Made by a program: the position numbers and the translations under genes. The notes beneath the pieces are model-generated. The model had not been told where the DNA came from and searched no databases. It was given only the letters and a program-made list of their open reading frames with translations. Below, piece by piece: positions 8,941 to 16,523 of a stretch of DNA of 64,000 nt. The stretch's first letter is position 1. Each line of letters starts with the position of its first letter. The DNA is taken from assembly GCF_025787225.1 (NCBI RefSeq), contig NZ_CP090958.1:3768550-3832549 (forward strand), written 5' to 3'. The stretch is from Saxibacter everestensis. GTDB lineage: Bacteria > Actinomycetota > Actinomycetes > Actinomycetales > Brevibacteriaceae.

Positions 8941-10116
8941 GTGGAGAGTAGAAGTGGACCCGATGAGGCGGAGAGTGGAGTCGGAGCACGGGAGGTCACT
9001 GTCGGAATCATTGCCGACCCGGGGTTGCCGACGATGATACTCGAGCAACTCTCTGATCGGCTTGTCGATACGTTCACCGAGCGGGTCGACAGATCGGTCA
9101 GCTGGAAACTCGAAACCAGTCGGGACATCCTGCCGCTGAACGACAAGGGTGAAGTACCGCTTGAAGCAGTGACCGAGCGAATGAGAGCCAAACACGGCTG
9201 GGACCTCATGGTCTATCTGACTGATCTGCCCAGGCTGCACAATGGCGAACCTTTGGTGTGCGACATCAACGCTCCCGGCCATGCCGCGCTGATTTCCGTT
9301 CCCGCCCTGGGAATTCTTCGGGTCTCCCGTCGTGCTTTGCGGGTGATAGTCGAGGCGCTACGGGTAATGATCAGTGACGACGATGATCCGAGCGCCGACG
9401 TCGTGATCAATTCCGCCGCCGGAGCCCGCCTCGCCCCGATCCGCCACGGTCCCTCTGGGGAAACAGCGAATTCGTTCTTCCAACTGAAGGGAGTCAGGGG
9501 CTATGTTCGACTGCTGACCGGGATGGTGCGCAGTAACCGGCCATGGCGGTTGCTGCCTTCGCTTTCAGGTGCCCTGGCCGCTTCGGCGGCGACGGGCGCT
9601 TTTGGTGTCTTCTACACCAGTATTTGGACCATGGCCGATCACTTGAGCCCGGCGAGACTTGCCATGATCAGCCTTTTCGCCATTGGCATCATGGCCACCT
9701 GGCTGATCGCGCACAACAACCTGTGGGAGAGGCCGTCCGGGCATGCGCCGAGGCGTCGCGCGGTCCTCTATAATTCCTTCACCATCGGCACCGTTGCTAC
9801 CGGCGTGATCATTATGTACCTGACCCTTTACCTCGTGCTGTTCCTCGCCGCTCTGGCCGTTATCAACGTTGACTTCCTGGCTTCGCAACTCGGTCACGAC
9901 GCCGACGCGTGGGACTATCTCAGCCTGACCTGGCTATCTGCCTCGATGGGAGCGGTCGCCGGCGCCCTGGGATCCAGCTTCGATAACGAAGAGGCCATCC
10001 GTAGCGCAACCTATAGCCGCCGGGAAAACGAGCGCCACAAGCTTATCGAGGCCCGCGACAACGACAGCGGGGACGACGAGGCCCGCGACAACGAGAGCGG
10101 TGACGACACAGCCTGA
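8941..10116 (+). CDS. Membrane protein of unknown function
   Basis: A 391-residue protein starting at a GTG; another GTG 12 nt downstream of the first is possible. Residues 1-190 are soluble, with an alternating beta/alpha look (VTVGIIADPGLP, WDLMVYLTDLP, INAPGHAALISVPALG). The second half carries four hydrophobic segments (about 205-230, 235-260, 275-310, 325-345). The C-terminus ends in two acidic repeats of the type EARDNDSGDD, encoded by near-identical DNA. The family was not recognised with certainty. There is no operon partner on the same strand; an inverted repeat starting right after the stop (10117) probably ends transcription. Confidence 0.7.
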   Translation: MESRSGPDEAESGVGAREVTVGIIADPGLPTMILEQLSDRLVDTFTERVDRSVSWKLETSRDILPLNDKGEVPLEAVTERMRAKHGWDLMVYLTDLPRLHNGEPLVCDINAPGHAALISVPALGILRVSRRALRVIVEALRVMISDDDDPSADVVINSAAGARLAPIRHGPSGETANSFFQLKGVRGYVRLLTGMVRSNRPWRLLPSLSGALAASAATGAFGVFYTSIWTMADHLSPARLAMISLFAIGIMATWLIAHNNLWERPSGHAPRRRAVLYNSFTIGTVATGVIIMYLTLYLVLFLAALAVINVDFLASQLGHDADAWDYLSLTWLSASMGAVAGALGSSFDNEEAIRSATYSRRENERHKLIEARDNDSGDDEARDNESGDDTA

Positions 10117-10207
10117 ACATTTGCAGGTGCCGTGGACACCAGGCTGCCCGGGGCGTCCCGGATCGTGAGATTTCGAGTGCTACCGTCCGGTCGGAACCTG
10201 CAAATGT
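10117..10207. repeat. Long-range inverted repeat between convergent genes
   Basis: ACATTTGCAGGT at 10117-10128 is exactly repeated in inverse orientation at 10196-10207. The arms extend to 16 nt with one mismatch, around a 59-67 nt GC-rich loop. It begins at the base after the upstream stop codon and lies between convergent genes. It could be a bidirectional terminator or a small palindromic mobile-type element. Confidence 0.6.
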
Positions 10208-10244
10208 CGGTCCACCCGTTCCTGCGTCGGACCATCCGGCCTGC

Positions 10245-10304
10245 GCTGACCCGCCCAGCGGCTGCCCGACCTACGCTGACCCGCCCAGCGGCTGCCCGAC
10301 CTAC
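10245..10304. repeat. Two exact 30-bp tandem repeats at the 3' end of the GNAT gene
   Basis: Units 10245-10274 and 10275-10304 are identical, and the first six bases of a third nearly follow (GCTGAT for GCTGAC). The stop codon of the minus-strand GNAT gene (10301-10303) falls inside the second unit, so slippage here could alter the gene's end. Confidence 0.8.
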
Positions 10305-10645
10305 GCTGATCCGGATCCCTGCGGCTGATCCACGATGTCGTCGAACGAGTGGTCCTTGGCCAGGAAGCCGGCGATGAACGAGCACACCGGCACCACCCGC
10401 TTGCCCTGCTCCCGCACGTCGTCCAGTGCGAACTTTGCCAGACGCTGTGCGAGGCCCCTGCCTTCGTAGCCGGGATCGACCTCGGTATGGACGAAGACCA
10501 TCTGCCGTTCCTCGGCGGCCAGGCGGTAGGCGGTGAAGCCAATCACCGAGTTGCCGTCCCGCAGCTCGTACCTGTGTTGTTCGGGGTTGTGCGCCACGGC
10601 GATATCGGGCTGCTGGTCGCCATTCGGTTGATCAGTCGTGGACAT
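10301..10645 (-). CDS. Small GNAT-type N-acetyltransferase (YjdJ/GtlB-like)
   Basis: A 114-residue protein with the compact N-acetyltransferase fold. It shows the acceptor-side strand YELRDGNSVIGFTAYR, then FVHTEVDPGYEGRGLAQRLAKFAL with the acetyl-CoA loop (Q/R-x-x-G-x-A/G motif as YEGRGLA), and VVPVCSFIAGFL. The start at 10645 (second of two adjacent ATGs) gives AAGGAGG a 5-nt spacing. Homologues are stand-alone small acetyltransferases whose substrates are mostly unknown. The leader contains five tandem units that end against the ribosome binding site. Confidence 0.82.
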   Translation of the reverse strand: MSTTDQPNGDQQPDIAVAHNPEQHRYELRDGNSVIGFTAYRLAAEERQMVFVHTEVDPGYEGRGLAQRLAKFALDDVREQGKRVVPVCSFIAGFLAKDHSFDDIVDQPQGSGSA

Positions 10646-10654
10646 CATGTCCTC

Positions 10655-10738
10655 CTTCAACTTCGAACTCTGCTTCAACTTCGAACTCTGCTCGATTGGA
10701 ACTCTGCGGGGCTGGAACTCTGCGGGGCTGGAACTCTG
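10655..10738 (-). repeat. Tandem repeats in the leader of the GNAT gene
   Basis: Five units (two of 18 bp, three of 16 bp) each contain CAGAGTTC on the minus strand. The 18-bp units read CAGAGTTCGAAGTTGAAG, and the last runs directly into GAGG to create the AAGGAGG ribosome binding site of the acetyltransferase. Copy-number change would alter leader length or promoter spacing. Confidence 0.75.
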
Positions 10739-10778
10739 CTTCGTCGGTATACGGGCCGGCTCGCCATTGCCAAGCCAC

Positions 10779-11858
10779 TTAGCGCCGGGGTTTAAGCGTG
10801 ACGTTCGGTAGTTCCGGCGCCGGCAAGGCATCCGCGCCAACCAGACCACCGAATTGGGCGGGAGCTGGGTCTCGCCGGACGGCAGCAGCAGGCTCAACCA
10901 GGTCATCGTGCCGCGACCCGCCCTCCGGCCGGGAATGCCGCGAGACGGCGTCCAGCCGGGAATGCCGCGAGACGGCGTCCTCCTCCAGGAGTTCCTGCCA
11001 TGCCGATCGGAAGTGTTCAATCTCGTCGTGACTGCGACCGATGAAATTCCACCACATGGTGATTGACTCCCCTAGGGGTTTGCCGCCGAGCAGCAGGAGC
11101 CTCGATGCTGAGTCGCCGGCCGTGATCTCGAGCCGGTTCATTCCCGGCGCCAGATAGGCGAGTTGCCCCGGCTGCACCTCGCGACCGGCGACCTGCGCGG
11201 TCCCGGCATCGATAAGCACACCGTGCTCGAAGTCGATGTTCGTTGCGAAAACCGCCGTGCTTCCGGCGCACACGGTGACTTCCGCACCGAGCAGAGGCGA
11301 GAAGGTGCGGACGGGGGACTCGTCGCCGGCCAACGAGCCGAGGAAGACCCGCAGTTCGTAACCCGGCCCGGTCACCGGCTTTGGAACATAGTGTTCGAAG
11401 CCCGGATCGGTGAAGCGGTGCGCGTCCGGCAGTGCGGTCCACAACTGGACGCCATGCAGGATCGTCGTCTCAGGGGTGGAAAACTCCGAATGGTTGATGC
11501 CGCGGCCTGCGGTCATCAGGTTCAGTTCGCCCGGGCGGACCATCGCCTGATGACCCGCGCTGTCCTTATGTTCGACCTCGCCGGAGAACAGCCAGCTCAC
11601 CGTCTGCAGGCCGGTGTGCGGATGCGGCGGCACTTTCATGCCGCCGGTCAACGCGACGTCATCCGGGCCGTAGTGATCCAGAAAGCACCAGGCGCCGATC
11701 AGTGAGCGATCCCGGGTCGGCAGCGTCCGCCGCACGGTCATCGCGCGGATGCCGCCCAACGGAACGTCGCGCGGCTCGATGACCTGCGCCATGGGCCGCG
11801 CGGCTTCCAACCGCTCCGCACACAACAGCGGCTTCGGTCGAGCCTCCAGGTTGCTCAT
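10779..11858 (-). CDS. Pirin family protein
   Basis: A 359-residue bicupin of the pirin family. The N-terminal cupin has the metal-binding pattern HPHTGLQTVSWL near residue 79 and MTAGRGINHSEFS further on, supplying the His/His/His/Glu ligands of the family. The second cupin spans about 165-270. The C-terminal tail (about 290-359) is extra: it holds a duplicated DAVSRHSR unit encoded by a 27-bp tandem repeat at 10931-10984 and looks disordered. Pirins act as quercetinase-like dioxygenases or regulators; the role here is unknown. It lies downstream of hpaD on the same strand, separated by 281 nt of repeats, so it is probably a separate transcript. Confidence 0.88.
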   Translation of the reverse strand: MSNLEARPKPLLCAERLEAARPMAQVIEPRDVPLGGIRAMTVRRTLPTRDRSLIGAWCFLDHYGPDDVALTGGMKVPPHPHTGLQTVSWLFSGEVEHKDSAGHQAMVRPGELNLMTAGRGINHSEFSTPETTILHGVQLWTALPDAHRFTDPGFEHYVPKPVTGPGYELRVFLGSLAGDESPVRTFSPLLGAEVTVCAGSTAVFATNIDFEHGVLIDAGTAQVAGREVQPGQLAYLAPGMNRLEITAGDSASRLLLLGGKPLGESITMWWNFIGRSHDEIEHFRSAWQELLEEDAVSRHSRLDAVSRHSRPEGGSRHDDLVEPAAAVRRDPAPAQFGGLVGADALPAPELPNVTLKPRR

Positions 11859-11970
11859 GCCGGAATTCTACGTCGCCCGGCGGCCAGCTGCCGGGCACTT
11901 GTCCAGCCCGCACTCCGGCCCGCCGTCGAGCGGTCCGGCGAGCCGCTCACACGTGGGTTTGGCAGGCGAA

Positions 11971-11990
11971 TCGTGGGTCGTTTCCCACGA
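11971..11990. repeat. Hairpin with TCGTGGG arms
   Basis: TCGTGGG (11971-11977) pairs with CCCACGA (11984-11990) around a 6-nt loop in the hpaD-pirin spacer. The AATCGTGGG core also occurs three times in the nested structure at 31474-31539, which suggests a dispersed palindromic element of this genome. Confidence 0.55.
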
Positions 11991-12006
11991 CTCGACGACG
12001 AACCGG

Positions 12007-12110
12007 CGTCCCACCACCCCGGGACCGCCCGGCGTCCCACCACCCCGGGACCGCCCGGCGTCCCACCACCCCGGGACCGCCCGGCGTCCCACCACCCCGG
12101 GACCGCCCGG
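12007..12110. repeat. Four tandem 26-bp GC-rich repeats
   Basis: Four copies of a 26-bp unit (beginning GCGTCCCACCACCCCGGG) lie head to tail, 30 bp past the hpaD stop codon, with a partial fifth. They are practically identical, so recently expanded. Each contains the palindrome CCCGGG. They sit after the HPA operon and before pirin; a role in transcript ending is possible but there is no T-tract. Confidence 0.88.
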
Positions 12111-12139
12111 CGTCAGGCAGACCCCGGCCGCGGGCCCGG

Positions 12140-13234
12140 CTACACCTGCTCGCCGAGCTTCACGCCTTCCTTACTCCCGTCATCCCTGCGCGTGTAGGAG
12201 AAGCCATCTGCCCCGATCGTCAAGGCAGCCTCTGACGATTCCACTCGTTCCACTATGTCGGCGACCTCTCCGTCAAGGTTCAGCACGGGTGAGGCCTCCG
12301 CGTACCAGGACGGCACGACGGGCGTTCCCCACCAGTCACGGCGCTGGTTGTCATGAACGTCCCAGGTGATCACCGGGTTATCCGGGTCGCCGGTGTAATA
12401 GTCCTGGGTGTAGATCTCGATCCGGTGGCCGTCCGGGTCGCGAAGGTAGAGGTAGAAGGCATTCGACACTCCGTGCCGGCCCGGACCGCGTTCGATCTTG
12501 TCCGACTGGCGCAACGCACCCAGCTGGTCGCAGATGTGCAGAATCTGGTGCCGCTCGTTCGTCGAGAACGCAATATGGTGCAGTCGGGGCCCGTCGCCGC
12601 CGGTCAGCGCGACGTCGTGCACCGTTGCCTTCCGGTACATCCACGCGGCGTACACGGTATGGTCCGAATCCTGGATGTCTTCGGACACCTTGAAATCGAG
12701 ACCCTCGTAATAGCTGCGAGCCGCGGCTATATCCGGAGTGACCACGTTGAAATGGTCGAGCCGCGCAATCGCGCCGGCGCCATGCACGTCATAGCGCTGG
12801 GTGAACCGCTCGACATGCTCGGCATCGTAAAAGAACTCCACCGGAAAACCGAGCGGATCCTCGATGGCGACGATCTCACCGATGCCGCGCTTCGTGCCAG
12901 CCGACAGTCGCCGAACCGGAACGCCGAGCGCCTGGTAATAGGTCTGTGCGACATCCAGTTCTGCGGCACTTCGTACCCGGTAGCTAAGCGCGGCGCAGGC
13001 CGGCACCGGGCCTTTTCGCAGCACGAGCGAGTGGTGCAGGTACTCTTCGAAGCTCCGAAGGTAGATCGCGTCGTCGGTCTCCTCGGTGACGACGAGCCGG
13101 AGCACATCCACGTAGAACGCGCGGGACGCCGCGAGATCGCTGACGATGAGTTCGGCGGACGCCGCACGGATGACGTCCGGGGCCGGCGGCAGGTTCGCCG
13201 ATCGGTCCTGGGAATTCTGGCTCGGGGTGGACAT
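12140..13234 (-). CDS. hpaD: 3,4-dihydroxyphenylacetate 2,3-dioxygenase
   Basis: A 364-residue extradiol dioxygenase of the two-domain vicinal oxygen chelate type. Counting from the second of two adjacent ATGs (AAGGAG 6 nt upstream), His161, His220 and Glu273 fall six positions after the metal ligands His155/His214/Glu267 of the Brevibacterium fuscum enzyme. Asn163, His206, Arg249, His254 and Tyr263 also match its active-site residues with the same offset. It cleaves homoprotocatechuate to 5-carboxymethyl-2-hydroxymuconate semialdehyde, the substrate of HpaE encoded just upstream. The metal may be Fe(II) or Mn(II); the sequence does not decide. It is the last gene of the minus-strand HPA operon. 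Confidence 0.95.
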   Translation of the reverse strand: MSTPSQNSQDRSANLPPAPDVIRAASAELIVSDLAASRAFYVDVLRLVVTEETDDAIYLRSFEEYLHHSLVLRKGPVPACAALSYRVRSAAELDVAQTYYQALGVPVRRLSAGTKRGIGEIVAIEDPLGFPVEFFYDAEHVERFTQRYDVHGAGAIARLDHFNVVTPDIAAARSYYEGLDFKVSEDIQDSDHTVYAAWMYRKATVHDVALTGGDGPRLHHIAFSTNERHQILHICDQLGALRQSDKIERGPGRHGVSNAFYLYLRDPDGHRIEIYTQDYYTGDPDNPVITWDVHDNQRRDWWGTPVVPSWYAEASPVLNLDGEVADIVERVESSEAALTIGADGFSYTRRDDGSKEGVKLGEQV

Positions 13235-13272
13235 CATTGTCTCCTTAGTACGTGACTTAGTTCGTGACGCCA

Positions 13273-14766
13273 TTATTTGGCGCCGAATTTCGGCGTATGC
13301 ACGGCACCGAGGGTGAGGTGAACGGCCTGTTCCTCGGTGTAGAAATTGATTGAGCGCTGGCCACCTTCCTGGCCGAGGCCCGAAGCTTTGACTCCGCCGA
13401 ACGGAGTGCGGAGATCGCGCACATTGTGCGAGTTCATCCAGACCATCCCGGCCTCGATTCCCTGCGAGACGCGGTGGCCGCGCTGCAGGTCGTTGGTCCA
13501 CACATAAGCGGCCAGGCCGTACTTCACGTTGTTCGCAAGGTCGAGCGCTTCGGTTTCGGAATCGAAAGGCGTGATAGTGACCACCGGCCCGAAGATTTCC
13601 TCCTGGAACACCCGGGCGTCGGGCTTGACGTCGGCGAAAACTGTCGGCCGGACATAGTTGCCCTCCGGCAGATCCTCCGGCCGGGCTCCTCCGGCGATCA
13701 GCCGGCCTTCCTGCTTGCCGAGTTCGACATAGCTCATCACCTTCGCGTAGTGCTCCGGATGGACGAGCGCCCCGACCTCGGTGTCGGCATCGTGCGGGTC
13801 GCCCACCACGATCCGGTCGGCGCGTTCGGCGTAGCGGACGCAGAACTCGTCATAGATGTTGCGGTCCACCAGGATGCGGGAGCCCGCGGTGCAACGCTCA
13901 CCGTTCAGCGAGAAGACGCCGAACAGCGCAGAGTCGATGGCGGCGTCCAGGTCGGCATCGTCGAACACGACGACGGGCGACTTTCCGCCGAGTTCCATCG
14001 ACATCGACTTGAGGTTGTCGGCACAGGATCGGTAGATCACCTGACCCGTGGTGGTCTCACCCGTGAACGAGATCAGCGGAACGTCGGGATGTGCCACGAG
14101 AGCTGCCCCGGCTTCCTCGCCGATGCCGCCGACCAGGTTGAATACGCCCTTCGGCAGGCCGGCGTCCTCGAAGATCTTCGCCCAGAGGGACGCCGAGAGC
14201 GGCGTGAATTCTGCCGGCTTCAGCACAACGGTGCAGCCGGAGGCCAACGCCGGCGCCAGCTTCCAACTCTCCAACATGAACGGCGTGTTCCAGGGCGTGA
14301 TCAGCCCGGCGACACCGACCGGCTTACGGTTCACATAGTTGATCTGGCTTCCCGGAACCTTGAACGCGTCATCGGTCAGCGACACGATGACGTCGGCGAA
14401 GAACCGGAAGTTCTCCGCCGCCCGGCGGGCCTGGCCCAGCGCCTGGCTGATCGGCAGGCCGGTGTCGAAGGTTTCCATTTCGGCCAGCGCACGGTCCTGG
14501 CCCTCGACGGCGTCGGCAATGTTGTTCAATACCCGGGCACGCTCGCGTGGCTTCATGGTCGGCCACGGGCCTTCCTTGAACGCGCGGGTGGCCGCGGCGA
14601 CGGCGAGGTCGATGTCTTCCTTCTGGCCGGCCGCCGCCGTTGCGTAGGCGGTGTTCGTCACCGGATCGAGCACCTCGAATGTCGCGCCGCCGATGGAGTC
14701 GCGGAACTCGCCGTCGATGTAGTGCTGCAGATGATCCGGCAGATTGTCGGGAACGAAATGTGTCAT
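13273..14766 (-). CDS. hpaE: 5-carboxymethyl-2-hydroxymuconate semialdehyde dehydrogenase
   Basis: A 497-residue NAD(P)-dependent aldehyde dehydrogenase. It has the PWNTPFML cofactor segment, the FTGETTTGQ turn, catalytic Glu258 in MELGGKS and the nucleophile Cys292 in NGERC. It oxidises the HpaD ring-cleavage semialdehyde to 5-carboxymethyl-2-hydroxymuconate. It sits 38 nt upstream of hpaD and 39 nt downstream of the DapA-like gene in one operon; the start is set by a GGAGACC just before the ATG. The HMS dehydrogenase assignment rests on operon context plus family resemblance. Confidence 0.93.
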   Translation of the reverse strand: MTHFVPDNLPDHLQHYIDGEFRDSIGGATFEVLDPVTNTAYATAAAGQKEDIDLAVAAATRAFKEGPWPTMKPRERARVLNNIADAVEGQDRALAEMETFDTGLPISQALGQARRAAENFRFFADVIVSLTDDAFKVPGSQINYVNRKPVGVAGLITPWNTPFMLESWKLAPALASGCTVVLKPAEFTPLSASLWAKIFEDAGLPKGVFNLVGGIGEEAGAALVAHPDVPLISFTGETTTGQVIYRSCADNLKSMSMELGGKSPVVVFDDADLDAAIDSALFGVFSLNGERCTAGSRILVDRNIYDEFCVRYAERADRIVVGDPHDADTEVGALVHPEHYAKVMSYVELGKQEGRLIAGGARPEDLPEGNYVRPTVFADVKPDARVFQEEIFGPVVTITPFDSETEALDLANNVKYGLAAYVWTNDLQRGHRVSQGIEAGMVWMNSHNVRDLRTPFGGVKASGLGQEGGQRSINFYTEEQAVHLTLGAVHTPKFGAK

Positions 14767-14805
14767 TGCTGGTCTCCTTGCGGTGTACGCGGGTGGCTTG
14801 TACGC

Positions 14806-15744
14806 CTAGACGGATGCCGGGGTCGGCGGCTGGGTCAGGTAGCTTTCGGCGGCCTTGGCCAGCTCAGCTACTTTGTGCTGCCCGGCGGGAGTGAGCGGAA
14901 TCAACGGCGGCCGGACATGATCGCTCGCCAGTAGTCCCCGCTGCTTGAGCAACCACTTGGCCGGTGCCGGGTTGGTCTCGACGAAGAGCAGGTCGACAAG
15001 CGGCTGCACCGCGAAGTGAATTTCACGGGCCCGGGCAATATCGCCGTCCTGATAGGCGGTGTACATCTCGGCCACGGCGGCCGGGGCGATGTTGGCCAGG
15101 GCAGAGACGAAGCCGACCCCGCCGAGTGGAAGCAATGGCAGGCAGAGCGCCTCGATGCCGGACCAGACCAGGAGGTCGGGCCCGCAGGCGCCCATCACCT
15201 TGGAGAAGTGTTCGAAGTCCTTCGTTGTCTCCTTGATGCCGACGAAGTTGTCGAAGTCGGTGAACAACCTCGAGACCGTTTCGGGGGCAATTTCAACCGC
15301 GGTGCGGGAAGGCACGTTGTAGGCGATGATCGGCAGGTCCGGGAATTCCCGTGCGACGGTCGCGTACCAGGTGTACAGCGCCTCCTGGGTCGGTCGGGCG
15401 TAGTACGGAGTGATGATCAGCGCGGCATCCGCACCCGCTTCGCTGGCCAGTGAGGTCAGCTCGAGGGTTTCGTCGAGCTTCGTTGAGCCGGTGCCAGGGA
15501 CGAACGGCACCCGGTCGTCGATTTCCTCCGCCACGGCACGGATCCCGGCGGCGCGCTCGGAGATGGTCTGGGACGATGGTTCGCCCGTGGACCCGCCGAA
15601 GGAAATACCGTGAGACCCGCTCGCCAACTGCCAGCGAACCAGCCCCTTCAGCGACTCGATATCGACGGCGCCATCGTCGGTGAATGGCGTGATGACGGGC
15701 GCAATCGAGCCCTTGATCTGGCCTGGATCGGTACGAAACTTCAT
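14806..15744 (-). CDS. DapA-family (class I) aldolase of the HPA operon
   Basis: A 312-residue TIM-barrel protein of the dihydrodipicolinate synthase / N-acetylneuraminate lyase superfamily. It shows the pyruvate-binding FGGSTGE at 49-55, Tyr142 in AYNVPSRT and the Schiff-base Lys171 in VGIKETTKD. Lysine synthesis is unlikely because it sits inside the HPA operon, overlapping the regulator gene by 4 nt. It more probably cleaves the late pathway intermediate 4-hydroxy-2-oxoheptane-1,7-dioate, or a related 2-oxoacid, to pyruvate plus succinate semialdehyde, a job done by the class II aldolase HpaI in enteric bacteria. That substrate is inferred from context. Confidence 0.85.
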   Translation of the reverse strand: MKFRTDPGQIKGSIAPVITPFTDDGAVDIESLKGLVRWQLASGSHGISFGGSTGEPSSQTISERAAGIRAVAEEIDDRVPFVPGTGSTKLDETLELTSLASEAGADAALIITPYYARPTQEALYTWYATVAREFPDLPIIAYNVPSRTAVEIAPETVSRLFTDFDNFVGIKETTKDFEHFSKVMGACGPDLLVWSGIEALCLPLLPLGGVGFVSALANIAPAAVAEMYTAYQDGDIARAREIHFAVQPLVDLLFVETNPAPAKWLLKQRGLLASDHVRPPLIPLTPAGQHKVAELAKAAESYLTQPPTPASV

Positions 15745-16523
15745 TTCTGGGTCCTCTCGTGATCAAGAAAAGCGTGCAGGGTGGCATAGCGGTGGTGCCG
15801 GACGGCAGACTCGATTTCCGCCGGGCTGGCGCTGGCGGCTATCAGGTCGAGGATGTGATCGTGCTCGGCCACGGAGTTCGCCGCCCGGCCGGGCACGAAT
15901 GAGAAAATGGACGAGCGCATCAGGGCCAGGCGCGCCCAGCCCCGGGATGCCAGGTCTTTGAGGTGCTCGTTGGGGCAGGGCGAATAGAGCAGTTCGTGCA
16001 GTTCGTTGTTCAGCCGGGTGAACCGTTGCGGATCGAAGTTCTCAAGGCAACGACGCATTTCGTCGTTGATCCCGCGCGCCCGGGCCAGATCCTCCTGGCT
16101 GATGAGCTCTGCCGCGAGGGCAGTGGCGGCGCCTTCCACGACGCCGAGCGTCTGCATCGTCCACTCATATTCGGTGGTGTTGATACCGGCGACAGTTGCG
16201 CCGATATTGCGTTCGAAGACGACGAGTGATTCCGCCTCCAGGCGCCGGATAGCCTCCCGAACCGGAACCACGGACACGCCAAGGTCCGTGGCCAGCTTGC
16301 TCAACGTGAGCCGGTAGCCCGGAGAGAAGCTGCCATCCGTGATCCTGCTGCGGATCGCGCGGTAGGCGGTCTCGGCCTTGGATATCGATGGAGCGACGGA
16401 TATCGCAGGCGCGGCTGCCGGCGGTAGCGGTGCGGCGGCCTCCGAGGTTGCGGGCGGCGACGGTGCGGCAGCCTCCGAGGTTGCGGACGACGACGGCGCG
16501 ACGGGGGCTGCGTCGGTGGTCAT
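15741..16523 (-). CDS. GntR-family regulator, FCD subfamily
   Basis: A 260-residue regulator. Residues 1-45 are a low-complexity Ala/Ser/Pro-rich extension with repeated ATSEAAAP units. The winged helix (about 50-115) contains AYRAIRSRITDGSFSPGYRLT and DLGVSVVPVREAIRRLEAESLV, typical of GntR proteins. The all-helical FCD effector domain follows (about 120-250), with metal-ligand-type histidines (LHELLYS, AEHDHILDLI, VRHHRYA). It overlaps both neighbours by 4 nt, so it is cotranscribed with the catabolic genes it probably controls; a perfect palindrome at 18173-18190, ahead of the operon's first gene, is the likely binding site. Confidence 0.9.
   Translation of the reverse strand: MTTDAAPVAPSSSATSEAAAPSPPATSEAAAPLPPAAAPAISVAPSISKAETAYRAIRSRITDGSFSPGYRLTLSKLATDLGVSVVPVREAIRRLEAESLVVFERNIGATVAGINTTEYEWTMQTLGVVEGAATALAAELISQEDLARARGINDEMRRCLENFDPQRFTRLNNELHELLYSPCPNEHLKDLASRGWARLALMRSSIFSFVPGRAANSVAEHDHILDLIAASASPAEIESAVRHHRYATLHAFLDHERTQK

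Noticed and set aside
12007-12110. CRISPR-like array
   Set aside because: The 26-bp units are contiguous with no spacers, so it is a plain tandem repeat.
13426-14934. Long plus-strand frame opposite hpaE
   Set aside because: It mirrors the hpaE codon pattern, is rich in Arg/Val/Gly and lacks any motif; typical shadow in high-GC DNA.
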